Shown here piece after piece: positions 1-8,305 of a DNA stretch of 64,000 bases; position 1 is the stretch's first letter; each line of letters starts with the position of its first letter. The position numbers and the translations under genes are program-made. A model generated the notes under the pieces. It saw nothing but the letters and a program-made list of their open reading frames with translations. It was not told the DNA's origin and ran no database searches. This DNA comes from an uncultured Collinsella sp. (GTDB lineage: Bacteria; Actinomycetota; Coriobacteriia; Coriobacteriales; Coriobacteriaceae): contig CAUCQW010000009.1 of the NCBI GenBank assembly GCA_958445065.1, positions 33,102 through 97,101 on the forward strand, in the 5' to 3' direction.

Positions 1-25
1 GCCAAATATCCGTGATGCAGAAAAA

Positions 26-799
26 TTACCAACCGGTGTAGTAATCGGTGGTTCCGGCAGCGCAGCCGGAGTCATAGACCTTGCAATCACCCTTGGAGCC
101 CGTAAAGGTCGAGCCCTGGGCCATATCGCCCGCGGCAACAACGTAATAGCCGTCGGAATCGCGCCAGAAGCCCTCAGAATCCTGAGTCCATTCGCCCGTG
201 CGATAGTGATAAAGCACATTGCTGCTGTAATAGGTCTCGCGGCGCCCGTTGTAGTTATTGACACCCGCAGAGCGCGTCAGGCCCGATCCGTTCGCGTAGG
301 ACGCGGCAGACGCGTAAGACGGAGTGTAACCGGCGTTGTAGTACGAAGCCTGGGCGGCCTCGGCAGCCTCCGCCTCGGCGGCAGCCTCGAGCGCTTCGCG
401 CTTGGCATCCTCAAGCGCAGCGCGCAGCTCATCGAGCTCGGTCGACTTGGCGTCGACCTCCCCCATCGTCAACAGGCTACCCGCACCGTCGATGCAACCC
501 TGCAGCACAGCACGCTCGTCATCGGTAGCATAGTCGCCATACATATTCATAATGATCTGAGCGCGCATCTCAAGGGAATCGCGCTTGGCCTCCATCGAGG
601 CGTTCCACTCCTGCATGGAACCATAACCATCGCCGCGATAGTCAACGGGCTGCACCAGCGTCGCCTCGGACGGCGTAGGTCCAACCGTATCGAATAGTGT
701 TGCCGCGTGGGCATCGGTTGCACCGGCGCCCGCCAAAAGTGCCACGGTCAGAGCGGCGGAAAGGGCGGCGGCTTTCGGTTTTCGTGAATCGATCCTCAT
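26..799 (-). CDS. Secreted coiled-coil protein with C-terminal 3D-like domain
   Basis: About 257 residues. The start was chosen at the ATG behind ACGGAGG; the longer frame upstream has no ribosome binding site. Residues 1-33 form a signal peptide (basic start, hydrophobic core, cleavage near AHA-A). Residues 80-150 are rich in Ala and Glu with heptad-like spacing, suggesting a coiled coil. The last 80 residues hold Tyr/Trp-rich sequence and three spaced aspartates (AAGD, KVYD, GTTDYY), as in the 3D double-psi-barrel domain of cell-wall hydrolases such as Rpf/MltA relatives. A wall-associated or lytic role is inferred from that domain only. The gene is monocistronic and ends 25 bases from the window edge. 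Confidence 0.6.
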   Translation of the reverse strand: MRIDSRKPKAAALSAALTVALLAGAGATDAHAATLFDTVGPTPSEATLVQPVDYRGDGYGSMQEWNASMEAKRDSLEMRAQIIMNMYGDYATDDERAVLQGCIDGAGSLLTMGEVDAKSTELDELRAALEDAKREALEAAAEAEAAEAAQASYYNAGYTPSYASAASYANGSGLTRSAGVNNYNGRRETYYSSNVLYHYRTGEWTQDSEGFWRDSDGYYVVAAGDMAQGSTFTGSKGDCKVYDSGCAAGTTDYYTGW

Positions 800-1010
800 G
801 TAGCTAGAAACCTCCGTAGTGCGTTTTTGCTGCGTTTGAGCTGCGTGTGATTCGATCGCGCTGCATAGTACCCCGAGCAAATCGCGACCTGCGGTTTTAC
901 TCAAAAGGCGCACGTCAATTGCGTAAAACTCACATCCTCTTAACAGGAGTTTTCCACATCTCGATTGCATAAAGCATGCCAAAAACCCTGTTTTTGCACC
1001 CGCTCTATGC
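800..1010. other. Intergenic region upstream of the secreted-protein gene
   Basis: This stretch, between the metY terminator and the secreted-protein start, holds no gene I can support. On the minus strand a TACTAT -10-like hexamer lies at 865-870 but has no good -35 partner. Nothing else stands out. Confidence 0.4.
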
Positions 1011-1051
1011 AAAAAAGGCGCCTGTGCAACCATTGTTCGCACAGGCGCCTT
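1011..1051 (-). terminator. Rho-independent terminator of metY
   Basis: A perfect 13-bp inverted repeat (1015-1027 with 1039-1051) encloses an 11-nt loop. On the minus strand it is followed by a run of six T residues. It lies about 60 nt past the metY stop codon. Confidence 0.9.
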
Positions 1052-1111
1052 GAGCAGGCATTTTATGCAGTTATACCTATCGAGTCGCAAGGGGTCCTTG
1101 CACAAGTCGCC

Positions 1112-2422
1112 TTACTCGTCCAGCGCGGCGAAGGCCTGCTTCAGATCCCAAATGATATCCTCGGCGTTCTCGGTACCGATGGAAAGACGGATCGTGGAGG
1201 GCGTGATGTTCTGCTCGGCGAGCTCCTCGGCAGAGAGCTGGGAGTGCGTAGTGGTAGCCGGGTGCACGACGAGCGACTTGACGTCGGCCACGTTGGCGAG
1301 CAGCGAGAAGACCTGCAGATGGTCGATGAACTTCCAAGCTGCCTCCTGGCCACCCTTAATCTCAAAGGTAAAGATCGAGGCACCGCCGTTGGGGAAGTAC
1401 TTCTGATAGAGCTCGTGATCGGGGTGCTCAGACAGGCTCGGGTGGTTCACCTTGGCGACATGGCTATCACCAGCCAGGAACTCAACGACCTTCTTGGTGT
1501 TCTCGACATGACGGTCAACGCGCAGCGACAGAGTCTCGGTGCCCTGGAGCAGGATCCAAGCGTTGAACGGGCTGATGCAGGCGCCCTCGTCACGCAGCAG
1601 GATGGCGCGGACATAGGTTGCGAAGGCGGCGGGACCGGCAGCCTCGGCAAACGAGACGCCATGGTAGGAGGGGTTGGGCTCGGCGATCTGCTCATACTTG
1701 CCGCTCGCCTTCCAATCGAAGTTACCGCCGTCGACGATCACACCGCCCAGCGAGGTGCCGTGGCCGCCGATGAACTTGGTTGCGGAGTGGACGACGATGT
1801 TGGCACCATGCTCCAGCGGACGGAACAGATACGGGGTGCCGAAGGTGTTGTCGACGACAACCGGTAAACCGTGCTTCTTGGCGATCTCGGAGATGGCGTC
1901 GATATTGGGGATGTCAGAATTGGGGTTGCCGAGCGTCTCGAGGTAGATGACCGTGGTGTTGTCCTTGATGGCGCCCTCGACCTCGTCCAGGTTGTGGGCA
2001 TCGACGAAGGTGGTCTCGACGCCAAACTGGGAGAGCGTATGCTCCAGCAGGTTGTAGGAGCCACCGTAGATGGTCTTCTGAGCCACCACGTGGTCACCGG
2101 CCTGGGCAAGAGCCTGCAGGGTATAGGTGATGGCAGCAGCACCGGAGGCGACGGCAAGACCTGCCACACCACCCTCGAGTGCGGCGATACGGTCCTCGAA
2201 GACGCCCTGGGTGGAGTTGGTCAGACGGCCGTAGATGTTACCGGCGTCGGCAAGACCAAAGCGATCGGCGGCGTGCTGGGAGTTGCGGAACACATAGCTC
2301 GTGGTCTGGTAGATAGGCACGGCGCGGGAGTCGGATGCGGGATCGGCGCTCTCCTGGCCAACGTGAAGCTGCAGGGTATCGAAACCAAAGGTGTGCTCGG
2401 GGTTGTTGATGAACTGGCTCAT
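1112..2422 (-). CDS. metY: O-acetylhomoserine sulfhydrylase / aminocarboxypropyltransferase
   Basis: 436 residues, the usual length for the family. A PLP-dependent Cys/Met-metabolism enzyme that joins O-acetylhomoserine with sulfide (or methanethiol) to make homocysteine (or methionine). Visible motifs are the N-terminal TLQLHVGQE, the substrate-loop YGRLTNST, the PLP-binding VVVDNTFGTPYL and the Schiff-base lysine in HSATKFIGGHGT near residue 210. The last motif and the long insert around 230-260 favour MetY over MetB/MetC. The start follows AAGGAGA. A strong promoter, a small cysteine-containing leader ORF and a divergent LysR gene lie upstream, which suggests sulfur-responsive control. A terminator follows the gene. 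Confidence 0.93.
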   Translation of the reverse strand: MSQFINNPEHTFGFDTLQLHVGQESADPASDSRAVPIYQTTSYVFRNSQHAADRFGLADAGNIYGRLTNSTQGVFEDRIAALEGGVAGLAVASGAAAITYTLQALAQAGDHVVAQKTIYGGSYNLLEHTLSQFGVETTFVDAHNLDEVEGAIKDNTTVIYLETLGNPNSDIPNIDAISEIAKKHGLPVVVDNTFGTPYLFRPLEHGANIVVHSATKFIGGHGTSLGGVIVDGGNFDWKASGKYEQIAEPNPSYHGVSFAEAAGPAAFATYVRAILLRDEGACISPFNAWILLQGTETLSLRVDRHVENTKKVVEFLAGDSHVAKVNHPSLSEHPDHELYQKYFPNGGASIFTFEIKGGQEAAWKFIDHLQVFSLLANVADVKSLVVHPATTTHSQLSAEELAEQNITPSTIRLSIGTENAEDIIWDLKQAFAALDE

Positions 2423-2484
2423 GATGATCTCCTTGATCGAACAAAAGTTAATAAATTAGAGAGAAGTAAGTCGCTGTCTCCTGA

Positions 2485-2538
2485 TCACGCCGACGGGCGC
2501 AAACAGGAGCCCGGCATTCGTCTTGGTAAGCATTTCAT
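2485..2538 (-). CDS. Putative 17-residue leader peptide upstream of metY
   Basis: A very short frame encodes MKCLPRRMPGSCLRPSA. It starts 7 nt behind a full AAGGAGG Shine-Dalgarno sequence, stronger than that of metY itself. It ends 62 nt before metY and lies inside the leader of the promoter at 2607-2635. It contains two Cys codons (3 and 12) and two Met codons (1 and 8), the amino acids tied to the metY pathway. It resembles an attenuation or translation-coupling leader peptide. No clear antiterminator fold was seen between it and metY, so the mechanism is open. Confidence 0.5.
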   Translation of the reverse strand: MKCLPRRMPGSCLRPSA

Positions 2539-2606
2539 ATGCGGGCCTCCTTTCGCATCCCGGTTCCGTGGTCGGTTTAATTACCTACCGCCTTTGTGTG
2601 TTTTGA

Positions 2607-2635
2607 ATAGTACGAGCATTGTTTCGCTCGGTCAA
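2607..2635 (-). promoter_or_regulatory. metY promoter with dyad in the spacer
   Basis: On the minus strand TTGACC (2630-2635) and TACTAT (2607-2612) are separated by exactly 17 nt. The spacer carries an inverted repeat, CGAGC-N8-GCTCG (2613-2630), that could be an operator. The expected start near 2600 gives a leader of about 175 nt that includes the small ORF at 2485-2538. Confidence 0.75.
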
Positions 2636-2655
2636 TCACTTAAAAGCGCTAACCT

Positions 2656-2676
2656 GTTATCGGTTTTGTAGATAAC
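2656..2676 (+). promoter_or_regulatory. Inverted repeat in front of the LysR gene
   Basis: GTTATC-N9-GATAAC is a perfect 6-bp dyad that contains a T-N11-A core as expected of LysR-family sites. It lies 20 bp upstream of the regulator start and about 20 bp upstream of the metY -35, so it could serve autoregulation and metY control. This is inferred from position and symmetry only. Confidence 0.45.
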
Positions 2677-2695
2677 GCTCGAAAGGACGGCGCCG

Positions 2696-3598
2696 ATGAC
2701 CCTCCAGCAGCTTCGTTTTCTGATCGCCGTGGCAGAGTCCGGCTCAATCAACGCCGCAGCTCAGCGCCTCTATACCGCTCAGTCCAACATCTCAAACGCC
2801 GTCAAAAGCCTGGAGCAGGAACTCCACCTGGAGATCTTCACGCGCTCCAGCCGCGGCGTCACGCTCACCAACGACGGCACCGAGCTTTTGGGCTATGCGC
2901 GCCAGGTCGTAGAGCAGGCCGATATGCTCGAGGCCCGCTACGAGGACGGCGGCACCCCGCAAGCCCGCCTCGCCATTTCCGCCCAGCACTACGCCTTTTC
3001 GGTCGAGGCCTTTGTCAACGTGGTCGAGCGCTGCCGCGACAGCAAGTTCGAGTTCATCATGCGCGAGACCACCACGTCGCAGATCATCGATGACGTCCGC
3101 GCGTTTCGCAGCGACATCGGCATCCTGTATCTGGACGACTTTAATGCCCGCGTTCTGCAGAAGGCTTTTGCCGACGCGCGTGCGAGCTTCCATCCCCTAT
3201 TCGACGCGACGGTCCACGTCTTCGTTAGCGAGCGCCACCCGCTTGCCCGCCGCCCGCAGCTGTCCCTTGCCGACCTCACACCCTATACGCGCTACAGCTT
3301 TGAGCAGGGAACCTCAAACTCCTTCTATTACGCCGAGGAACCTTTTAGCTATATCCCTTGCGACCGCAACATACGAATCTCGGACCGCGGAACACTTACT
3401 AACTTACTTATCACGTCGAACGGTTACACCCTGTCGACCGGTGTCCTCTCCAATGAAATGCAATGGGGTATGGCATCGATCCCGTTAGCAGACGCCCCAA
3501 CGATGCACGTAGGCTATATCATGCACGACGAGCGCAAGCCCTCTCCCCTCTTGCAGCAATACCTCGACGAGCTCAACCGCATCATCCATGCCAACTAA
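2696..3598 (+). CDS. LysR-family transcriptional regulator
   Basis: 300 residues, standard for the family. The N-terminal winged helix-turn-helix (residues 1-60) shows FLIAVAESGSINAAAQRL and SNISNAVKSLEQEL. The remainder is a periplasmic-binding-like co-inducer domain. The ATG follows GAAAGGA. The gene is transcribed divergently from metY and shares its control region, so a role in sulfur amino acid control (as for CysB or MetR) is a reasonable inference. The ligand cannot be read from sequence. Confidence 0.85.
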   Translation: MTLQQLRFLIAVAESGSINAAAQRLYTAQSNISNAVKSLEQELHLEIFTRSSRGVTLTNDGTELLGYARQVVEQADMLEARYEDGGTPQARLAISAQHYAFSVEAFVNVVERCRDSKFEFIMRETTTSQIIDDVRAFRSDIGILYLDDFNARVLQKAFADARASFHPLFDATVHVFVSERHPLARRPQLSLADLTPYTRYSFEQGTSNSFYYAEEPFSYIPCDRNIRISDRGTLTNLLITSNGYTLSTGVLSNEMQWGMASIPLADAPTMHVGYIMHDERKPSPLLQQYLDELNRIIHAN

Positions 3599-3697
3599 CT
3601 GTCGGAAGACGGGATAGAAATCGTAGATTGCTAGCCCCCGGCGGGCATGGCGCTACAATGGTCACTCACACGAAACGTACCCAACGAAAGGAAGCCC

Positions 3698-4183
3698 GTG
3701 AAGGTCATCATCTATACCGACGGCTCGGCCCGATCAAATCCGGGACGCGGCGGCTACGGCGCCGTGCTCAAATACACCAACCCCGCCGGCAAGACCTTCA
3801 CCTCCGAGCTTTCGCGCGGTTACGCCAAGACCACCAACAACCGCATGGAGCTCATGGCGGTCATCGTGGCGCTCGAGGCACTTAACCGCCCCTGCGAGGT
3901 CGAGGTCCATTCCGATTCGCAGTACGTCGTTAACGCCTTCAACAAACACTGGATTGACGGCTGGAAAAAACGAGGCTGGAGGACCGCCAACAAGCAGCCT
4001 GTCAAGAACCGCGATCTGTGGGAGCGCCTGCTCACCGCAAAGAGCAAACACAAAGTGGAGTTCATCTGGGTTAAGGGCCACGCCGGCCATGAGCTCAATG
4101 AGCGCTGCGACGAGCTTGCCACCACGGCGGCCGACGGCAGCAACCTCGATATCGACGCCGGCTTTAACGAGAGCGACCTGTAA
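3698..4183 (+). CDS. rnhA: Ribonuclease HI
   Basis: 161 residues with a GTG start behind AAAGGA. The longer upstream ATG frame has no ribosome binding site and adds residues not seen in the family. The enzyme cuts the RNA strand of RNA-DNA hybrids. The catalytic carboxylates are visible: Asp in YTDGS near residue 7, Glu in RMELMA near 48, Asp in HSDSQY near 70 and Asp in ERCDELA near 135. The basic handle region ([16 protein letters not shown]) is present. It appears to be transcribed alone. Confidence 0.95.
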   Translation: MKVIIYTDGSARSNPGRGGYGAVLKYTNPAGKTFTSELSRGYAKTTNNRMELMAVIVALEALNRPCEVEVHSDSQYVVNAFNKHWIDGWKKRGWRTANKQPVKNRDLWERLLTAKSKHKVEFIWVKGHAGHELNERCDELATTAADGSNLDIDAGFNESDL

Positions 4184-4256
4184 CGGCGTTTTCGCACGCT
4201 TTTGTGTCCTCCCGCGCTACACTCGTCCTGTAAGCCAAACAACGCAAGGGGGACAC

Positions 4257-5363
4257 ATGTTGCGTATCGCAACCATCGGCACATCCATGATTACCGACGA
4301 CTTTATCCAGGTCGTCAACGCCAACGACCAAGCCGCGTTTGTGGGCACGCTTTCACGCGACGCCAATCGCGGTACTGCCTTTACCGCCGAGCGCGGTGGT
4401 GAGCGAAACTTTACGTCACTCGATGAGCTTGCGGTAGCCGCCGACGTCGACGCCGTCTATATCGGCAGCCCTAACGCACTTCACTACGAGCAGGCCCTTG
4501 CCTGCATCGCCGGTGGCAAGCACGTCATCGTCGAGAAACCCTTCTGCGCCACCGAAGCGCAGGCGCTGGAAGTCTTCCGCGCTGCCGAGGCAGCAGGTGT
4601 CGTGGCCCTCGAAGCCATGCGTCCCCTCCACGATCCCGCCTTCCACGCCATCGAGGACGCCCTGGGCGAGATCGCCCCCATCCGCCGCGCCTCATTGCGC
4701 TTTGGCAAGTATTCCTCGCGCTACAACGAGATTCTCGCGGGACGCGCCACCAATATCTTCGACTGCAATATGGCATCGGGTTCCCTCATGGACATTGGCG
4801 TCTACGCCGTCGAGCCCATGGTCGAGATTTTCGGCATGCCCTCCGGCCTTACGAGCATGACTACTCTGCTCGACCCCACCACGCGACAGCTCACGCACGG
4901 CCCCATCGACGGCTGCGGTTCCATCCTCGCCAGCTATGGCGGAGGCCGCATCTCCGTCGAGCTCGCGCACTCCAAAATTACGAATGACCTACTGCCCTCG
5001 CAGATCGAAGGCGAGCGTGGCACTATCCAGATTGACCATCTGTCAACGCCCCGCAACGTCCGCATCGACTATCGCGGCGACGTCGTACGCGGCTCGGCGA
5101 CCGAGGCGCCGCGCGAACAGGGCGACAACGGCCGCGTGCTCGACCTGCCCAAATCGAGCAACACCATGGAATACGAACTCACAGACTTTATCACCGCCAT
5201 CGGCGGCATCGATAACGTCAAGGAAGAGATTTGGGAGACCCCGGCGGGACGCCACGAGCTTGGCCACTACCGCGATGTCACGCTCGTCTCACTACGCATC
5301 ATGGATGCCGTGCGTCAGCAGGCCGGCATAACCTTCCCGGCCGACGCAGGCAAGCAGGCATAG
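4257..5363 (+). CDS. Gfo/Idh/MocA-family NAD(P)-dependent oxidoreductase
   Basis: 368 residues with an ATG behind AAGGGGG. The N-terminal Rossmann fold begins at LRIATIGTSMI, and the EKPFC motif (about residue 95) carries the conserved lysine of the family. The C-terminal alpha/beta domain includes SGSLMDIGVYAVEP. The family oxidises or reduces sugars, inositols or related dihydrodiols. The substrate here is unknown. The acylphosphatase gene follows after 2 nt, so the two are probably co-transcribed. Confidence 0.85.
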   Translation: MLRIATIGTSMITDDFIQVVNANDQAAFVGTLSRDANRGTAFTAERGGERNFTSLDELAVAADVDAVYIGSPNALHYEQALACIAGGKHVIVEKPFCATEAQALEVFRAAEAAGVVALEAMRPLHDPAFHAIEDALGEIAPIRRASLRFGKYSSRYNEILAGRATNIFDCNMASGSLMDIGVYAVEPMVEIFGMPSGLTSMTTLLDPTTRQLTHGPIDGCGSILASYGGGRISVELAHSKITNDLLPSQIEGERGTIQIDHLSTPRNVRIDYRGDVVRGSATEAPREQGDNGRVLDLPKSSNTMEYELTDFITAIGGIDNVKEEIWETPAGRHELGHYRDVTLVSLRIMDAVRQQAGITFPADAGKQA

Positions 5364-5365
5364 CG

Positions 5366-5776
5366 ATGGGCCTCTTCGATACGTTCTTCTCCAGCGTCAC
5401 CGGCGGCAGTCGAGAGCCTCAAAAACCGTCAAACGTCGAGCTCGAGCTGCGCCGCAGGCTTACCGTGCTTGCAAGCGACGAGGCCACTCAAGACACTCCC
5501 CTGCGTTATTTCCTGCGCTGGGCGGGGCAAGTCCAAGGCGTTGGTTTTCGCTTTACCAACACCAACCTCGCGCAGGCACGCGCACTCACCGGCTGGGTGC
5601 GTAACATGGAAGACGGCTCAGTCGAGATGGAGATACAGGGAGCTCCGGCAGACATCCTATCTCATCTCGAGGCACTTCATGCCTCCTACGAGCGCATGGG
5701 AACGCGTTTTCGCCTTGTAGATGCCCAGGCCCGAGCCCCACTTGCCAATGAAGACGGTTTCAGTCCTCATTATTAG
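5366..5776 (+). CDS. acyP: Acylphosphatase
   Basis: 136 residues. The start lies 2 nt after the oxidoreductase stop. The acylphosphatase domain occupies roughly residues 45-130, with the signature GQVQGVGFRFT containing the phosphate-binding Arg, then GWVRNMEDGSVEMEIQG with the catalytic Asn. The enzyme hydrolyses acyl phosphates. A non-conserved extension of about 40 residues precedes the domain, which is unusual because most family members have 90-100 residues. An internal start is possible but none has a good ribosome binding site. Confidence 0.88.
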   Translation: MGLFDTFFSSVTGGSREPQKPSNVELELRRRLTVLASDEATQDTPLRYFLRWAGQVQGVGFRFTNTNLAQARALTGWVRNMEDGSVEMEIQGAPADILSHLEALHASYERMGTRFRLVDAQARAPLANEDGFSPHY

Positions 5777-5837
5777 TATTGTGTGCTAAATACGGTATCA
5801 TTTACCTACGACCGTTGATAGAAAAGAGGCGAGGCGC

Positions 5838-6218
5838 ATGGCGGTGCAAAGAAGGAATACCAAGCAGCGAAAGCTGGTTCTTGACGCCGTGCGCCAAAGC
5901 TACAACCATCCCACCGCCGACGAAATCTACAACGTCGTGCGCGCGCAGGATGACAAAATCAGCCGCGGTACGGTCTACCGCAACCTCAATCTCTTGGCCG
6001 ACGCCGGCGAGATCCTCTCCATCAAGACGCCGGGCGGCAGCCGCTTCGATCGCACGATCGAGCCGCACGCACATATCATCTGCACCTCATGCAGCCGCGT
6101 CATCGACGTACCGCTCCCCTTCGATGCCCAGCTCGACGCCAAAGCGTCCGAGCAAATCGGCTGGCACGTCACGTCGCACTACACCATCTTCGAGGGTCTC
6201 TGCCCCGACTGCCGGTAG
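5838..6218 (+). CDS. Fur-family regulator, PerR-like
   Basis: 126 residues. A winged helix N-terminal half (TADEIYNVVRAQDDKISRGTVYRNLNLLADAGEI) is followed by the metal-binding half with HAHIICTSC and a C-terminal CPDC, forming the four-cysteine structural zinc site. The short HAH motif and small size fit PerR (peroxide sensing) better than Fur or Zur, but the metal specificity cannot be settled from sequence. An AT-rich stretch upstream (5772-5815) probably holds the promoter. I could not make out a clear PerR box. Confidence 0.82.
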   Translation: MAVQRRNTKQRKLVLDAVRQSYNHPTADEIYNVVRAQDDKISRGTVYRNLNLLADAGEILSIKTPGGSRFDRTIEPHAHIICTSCSRVIDVPLPFDAQLDAKASEQIGWHVTSHYTIFEGLCPDCR

Positions 6219-6295
6219 ATGTTTGGAACATGCCTTAAAATCCACCTTTCCGCACTTTGCAGCAAAAAGTAGATTCCTAGACATGTCCCAAATGT

Positions 6296-7093
6296 CTACT
6301 CAGCAAGTAGACGACGCAGCTCTTCTTCGACCGTGCGCACGTAGCGGACGCGGTCGTTAATGCCACGCATAGAGGGGTTGCAGCTCTCCATCAGATAGGG
6401 ATGGCCCACGACGTTGAGCATGTCGCGATCGTTCTCATTGTCGCCAAACGCCATCATCTCATCGGGCGAAATACCCAGGGCACGACCGTAATCGGCAAGC
6501 GCGGAGCCCTTGCCCGAACCGAAACCGATAAAGTCCGTCCATTCGGTTCCCGACGTCATCACGTCAACACGGTCGCTAAAGAGGCGCTCAAAATACTCCA
6601 GGGCCGCCGGCTGATCCACCTCGGGCGTCTGGAAGGCAATCTTAATGACGTCCTCGTCGATGTCCTCGGGGCGGGCGACCACCGCCACATCGCAGTGGAC
6701 CTCATAGCGCAAATGATCGACGAACGCATCGTTGCCGCTCATGGTGTAGAGGTGTCCCTCACACGAAAGGGTCACGTCGGCATGGGGATACGCAACCACG
6801 GCATTCGCGATATCCATAGCAAGGCTACGCTCCATGGAACGCTTGACAACGGCACGTCCCTCGCTCATCACCAGGGCTCCGTTTTCGCATACATAGGCGA
6901 GCTCATCGGCCACCGGGGCAAACAGGTAGCGCAAGCTCGCATATTGACGGCCGCTCGCCGGCATAAACACGATACCGCGACGATGCAGCTCATCGATGAG
7001 CTCAAAGGCCTCGGAACGCGGCTCGCGCTCCCCCGGATGCAGCAACGTGCCGTCCAAATCGCATGCAATCAGCTTGATTCCTTCAAGACCCAT
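6296..7093 (-). CDS. HAD-superfamily phosphatase, Cof/YidA type
   Basis: 265 residues from the ATG behind GGGGG. A GTG at 7105 in frame would add four residues. The HAD motifs are clear: I, LIACDLDGTLL (nucleophile and acid/base Asp); II, MPASGRQY; III, the lysine in GSGKGSALADYG; IV, AFGDNENDRDML. The C2-type cap between motifs II and III places it with Cof-like sugar-phosphate or cofactor phosphatases. The substrate is unknown. It lies downstream of the UreE-like and FKBP genes, separated by a strong hairpin, so it is probably its own unit. Confidence 0.85.
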   Translation of the reverse strand: MGLEGIKLIACDLDGTLLHPGEREPRSEAFELIDELHRRGIVFMPASGRQYASLRYLFAPVADELAYVCENGALVMSEGRAVVKRSMERSLAMDIANAVVAYPHADVTLSCEGHLYTMSGNDAFVDHLRYEVHCDVAVVARPEDIDEDVIKIAFQTPEVDQPAALEYFERLFSDRVDVMTSGTEWTDFIGFGSGKGSALADYGRALGISPDEMMAFGDNENDRDMLNVVGHPYLMESCNPSMRGINDRVRYVRTVEEELRRLLAE

Positions 7094-7122
7094 ATGCTCC
7101 CCCACAGCATCTCATCAACAGA

Positions 7123-7161
7123 AAGGCGGACTTTGAATAGTTGTCTCTCAAAGTCCGCCTT
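7123..7161 (-). terminator. Terminator-like hairpin after the UreE-like gene
   Basis: A perfect 14-bp inverted repeat (7123-7136 with 7148-7161) with an 11-nt loop, just past the stop of the UreE-like gene. Only a weak T-rich tail follows on the minus strand. Confidence 0.65.
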
Positions 7162-7174
7162 ACTTATACGCACG

Positions 7175-7753
7175 TTAACCGCGCGCCTTCTTTACGATCG
7201 TAAAGTCTGGTGCCATACTCACAACGGCATCCGCCGCACTCGACGCAAAGCGCCGGTCCGAATCGAGTTCACGGGTAACCGTCGAGAGCCGAACGCCCTC
7301 GACGCCCCGGAGCATGCGGCCCAAAACAGGCTGCACCGGCGTATACATGCGCACGGTATACTCGTCCGAATCGCCTCGAAAAAGCGGCGCATGCATATTG
7401 CCGATCTCCCAGCACGCATGCGCGAGCGCAATCGGGTCCATGCGGTCAACTTCGACCAAATAAACCTCGGCGCTGCGCAGGCGCACGACAACCGCCACGG
7501 GCACCACGCCCGAACGGTCGACGGCGAGCACGTCGCCGTCGACAAAACGACCGCCGTCGGCAGTATCCAGCCGAACATCGACCGTGCGCCCCAGCTCCGT
7601 CACGCCCACAAACGCGCATACATCAGCCTGGTCCCAATCGAGCAGTAGCTCGTCAACTTCAAAGACGCCGCCCAGCTTCCGGCGAAGCAGAAGTTCATAG
7701 GACGGATCGTTGAGATTTCCCAAGCATGTCGTCGAAACCAAGCGCTCAGGCAT
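7175..7753 (-). CDS. UreE-like metallochaperone-family protein
   Basis: 192 residues. The centre reads AHACWEIGNMHAPLF, matching the UreE signature (A-x-LGNRH-x-P) that binds nickel. The following TPVQPVLGRMLRGVEGV region resembles the UreE C-terminal domain. The His-rich tail found in many UreE proteins is missing. No urease genes are in the window, so the nickel client is unknown. The FKBP/SlyD-type gene lies 3 nt upstream and is surely co-transcribed. The assignment rests on the short signature and the general fold order. Confidence 0.6.
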   Translation of the reverse strand: MPERLVSTTCLGNLNDPSYELLLRRKLGGVFEVDELLLDWDQADVCAFVGVTELGRTVDVRLDTADGGRFVDGDVLAVDRSGVVPVAVVVRLRSAEVYLVEVDRMDPIALAHACWEIGNMHAPLFRGDSDEYTVRMYTPVQPVLGRMLRGVEGVRLSTVTRELDSDRRFASSAADAVVSMAPDFTIVKKARG

Positions 7754-7756
7754 GCT

Positions 7757-8185
7757 CTAACCCTCGACCTCGACGAGCTCGATATCAAAGTTGAGGTCCT
7801 TGCCGGCAAGCTCGTGGTTGGCATCGAGCGTCACAGCCTCGGGCGTTACGTCGATGACGACGGCGGGGACAGGCATGCCGCTCGGCGTGGACAGGAAGAG
7901 CTTCATGCCCTTCTCGATCTGCTCGATGTTGGGAACCTGCTCGGCCGGGAAGGTAATAACCATCTCGGGATTGTGCTCGCCGTAGGCATCGGCAGCCGGG
8001 ATATGCACGGTCTTCTTCTCGCCCATCTGCATGTCGACAACAGCGGCGTCGAAGCCCTTGATCATCTGACCGGCGCCGCAGGTGAACTCCAGCGGCTCGC
8101 CGCGATCGTAGGAGCTATCGAACTGCGTGCCGTCGTCGAGCGTGCCGCGATAATGAGTCTTGACCTTCTTGCCCTGGTTGGACAT
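7757..8185 (-). CDS. FKBP-type peptidyl-prolyl isomerase (SlyD-like)
   Basis: 142 residues from the ATG behind GGAGG. A longer frame upstream lacks support. FKBP core: VKTHYRGTLDDGTQFDSSYDRGEPLEFTCGAGQMIKGFD, with the insert-in-flap (IF) domain (AYGEHNPEMVITFPAEQVP) typical of SlyD rather than classical FKBP12. The metal-binding His/Cys-rich tail of E. coli SlyD is absent. It acts as a cytoplasmic folding helper and chaperone. The UreE-like gene directly downstream hints at a shared role in metal delivery or folding of a metalloenzyme. Confidence 0.9.
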   Translation of the reverse strand: MSNQGKKVKTHYRGTLDDGTQFDSSYDRGEPLEFTCGAGQMIKGFDAAVVDMQMGEKKTVHIPAADAYGEHNPEMVITFPAEQVPNIEQIEKGMKLFLSTPSGMPVPAVVIDVTPEAVTLDANHELAGKDLNFDIELVEVEG

Positions 8186-8305
8186 GGTAACCTCCGTGAT
8201 AAGGGCGGCGCACAACGCGGGCCGCCGTGAACATATGGCGCTAACTATACCCTAGTCATACAATTCAATGACAGTTTGCAAAGAAACGCTGCAACCGGAG
8301 GAACC

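Noticed and set aside
2423..2606. SAM riboswitch in the metY leader
   Set aside because: The leader lacks the paired regions and K-turn of SAM-I and the short SAM-II/SAM-III cores as far as can be read by eye. The leader ORF is the only clear signal.
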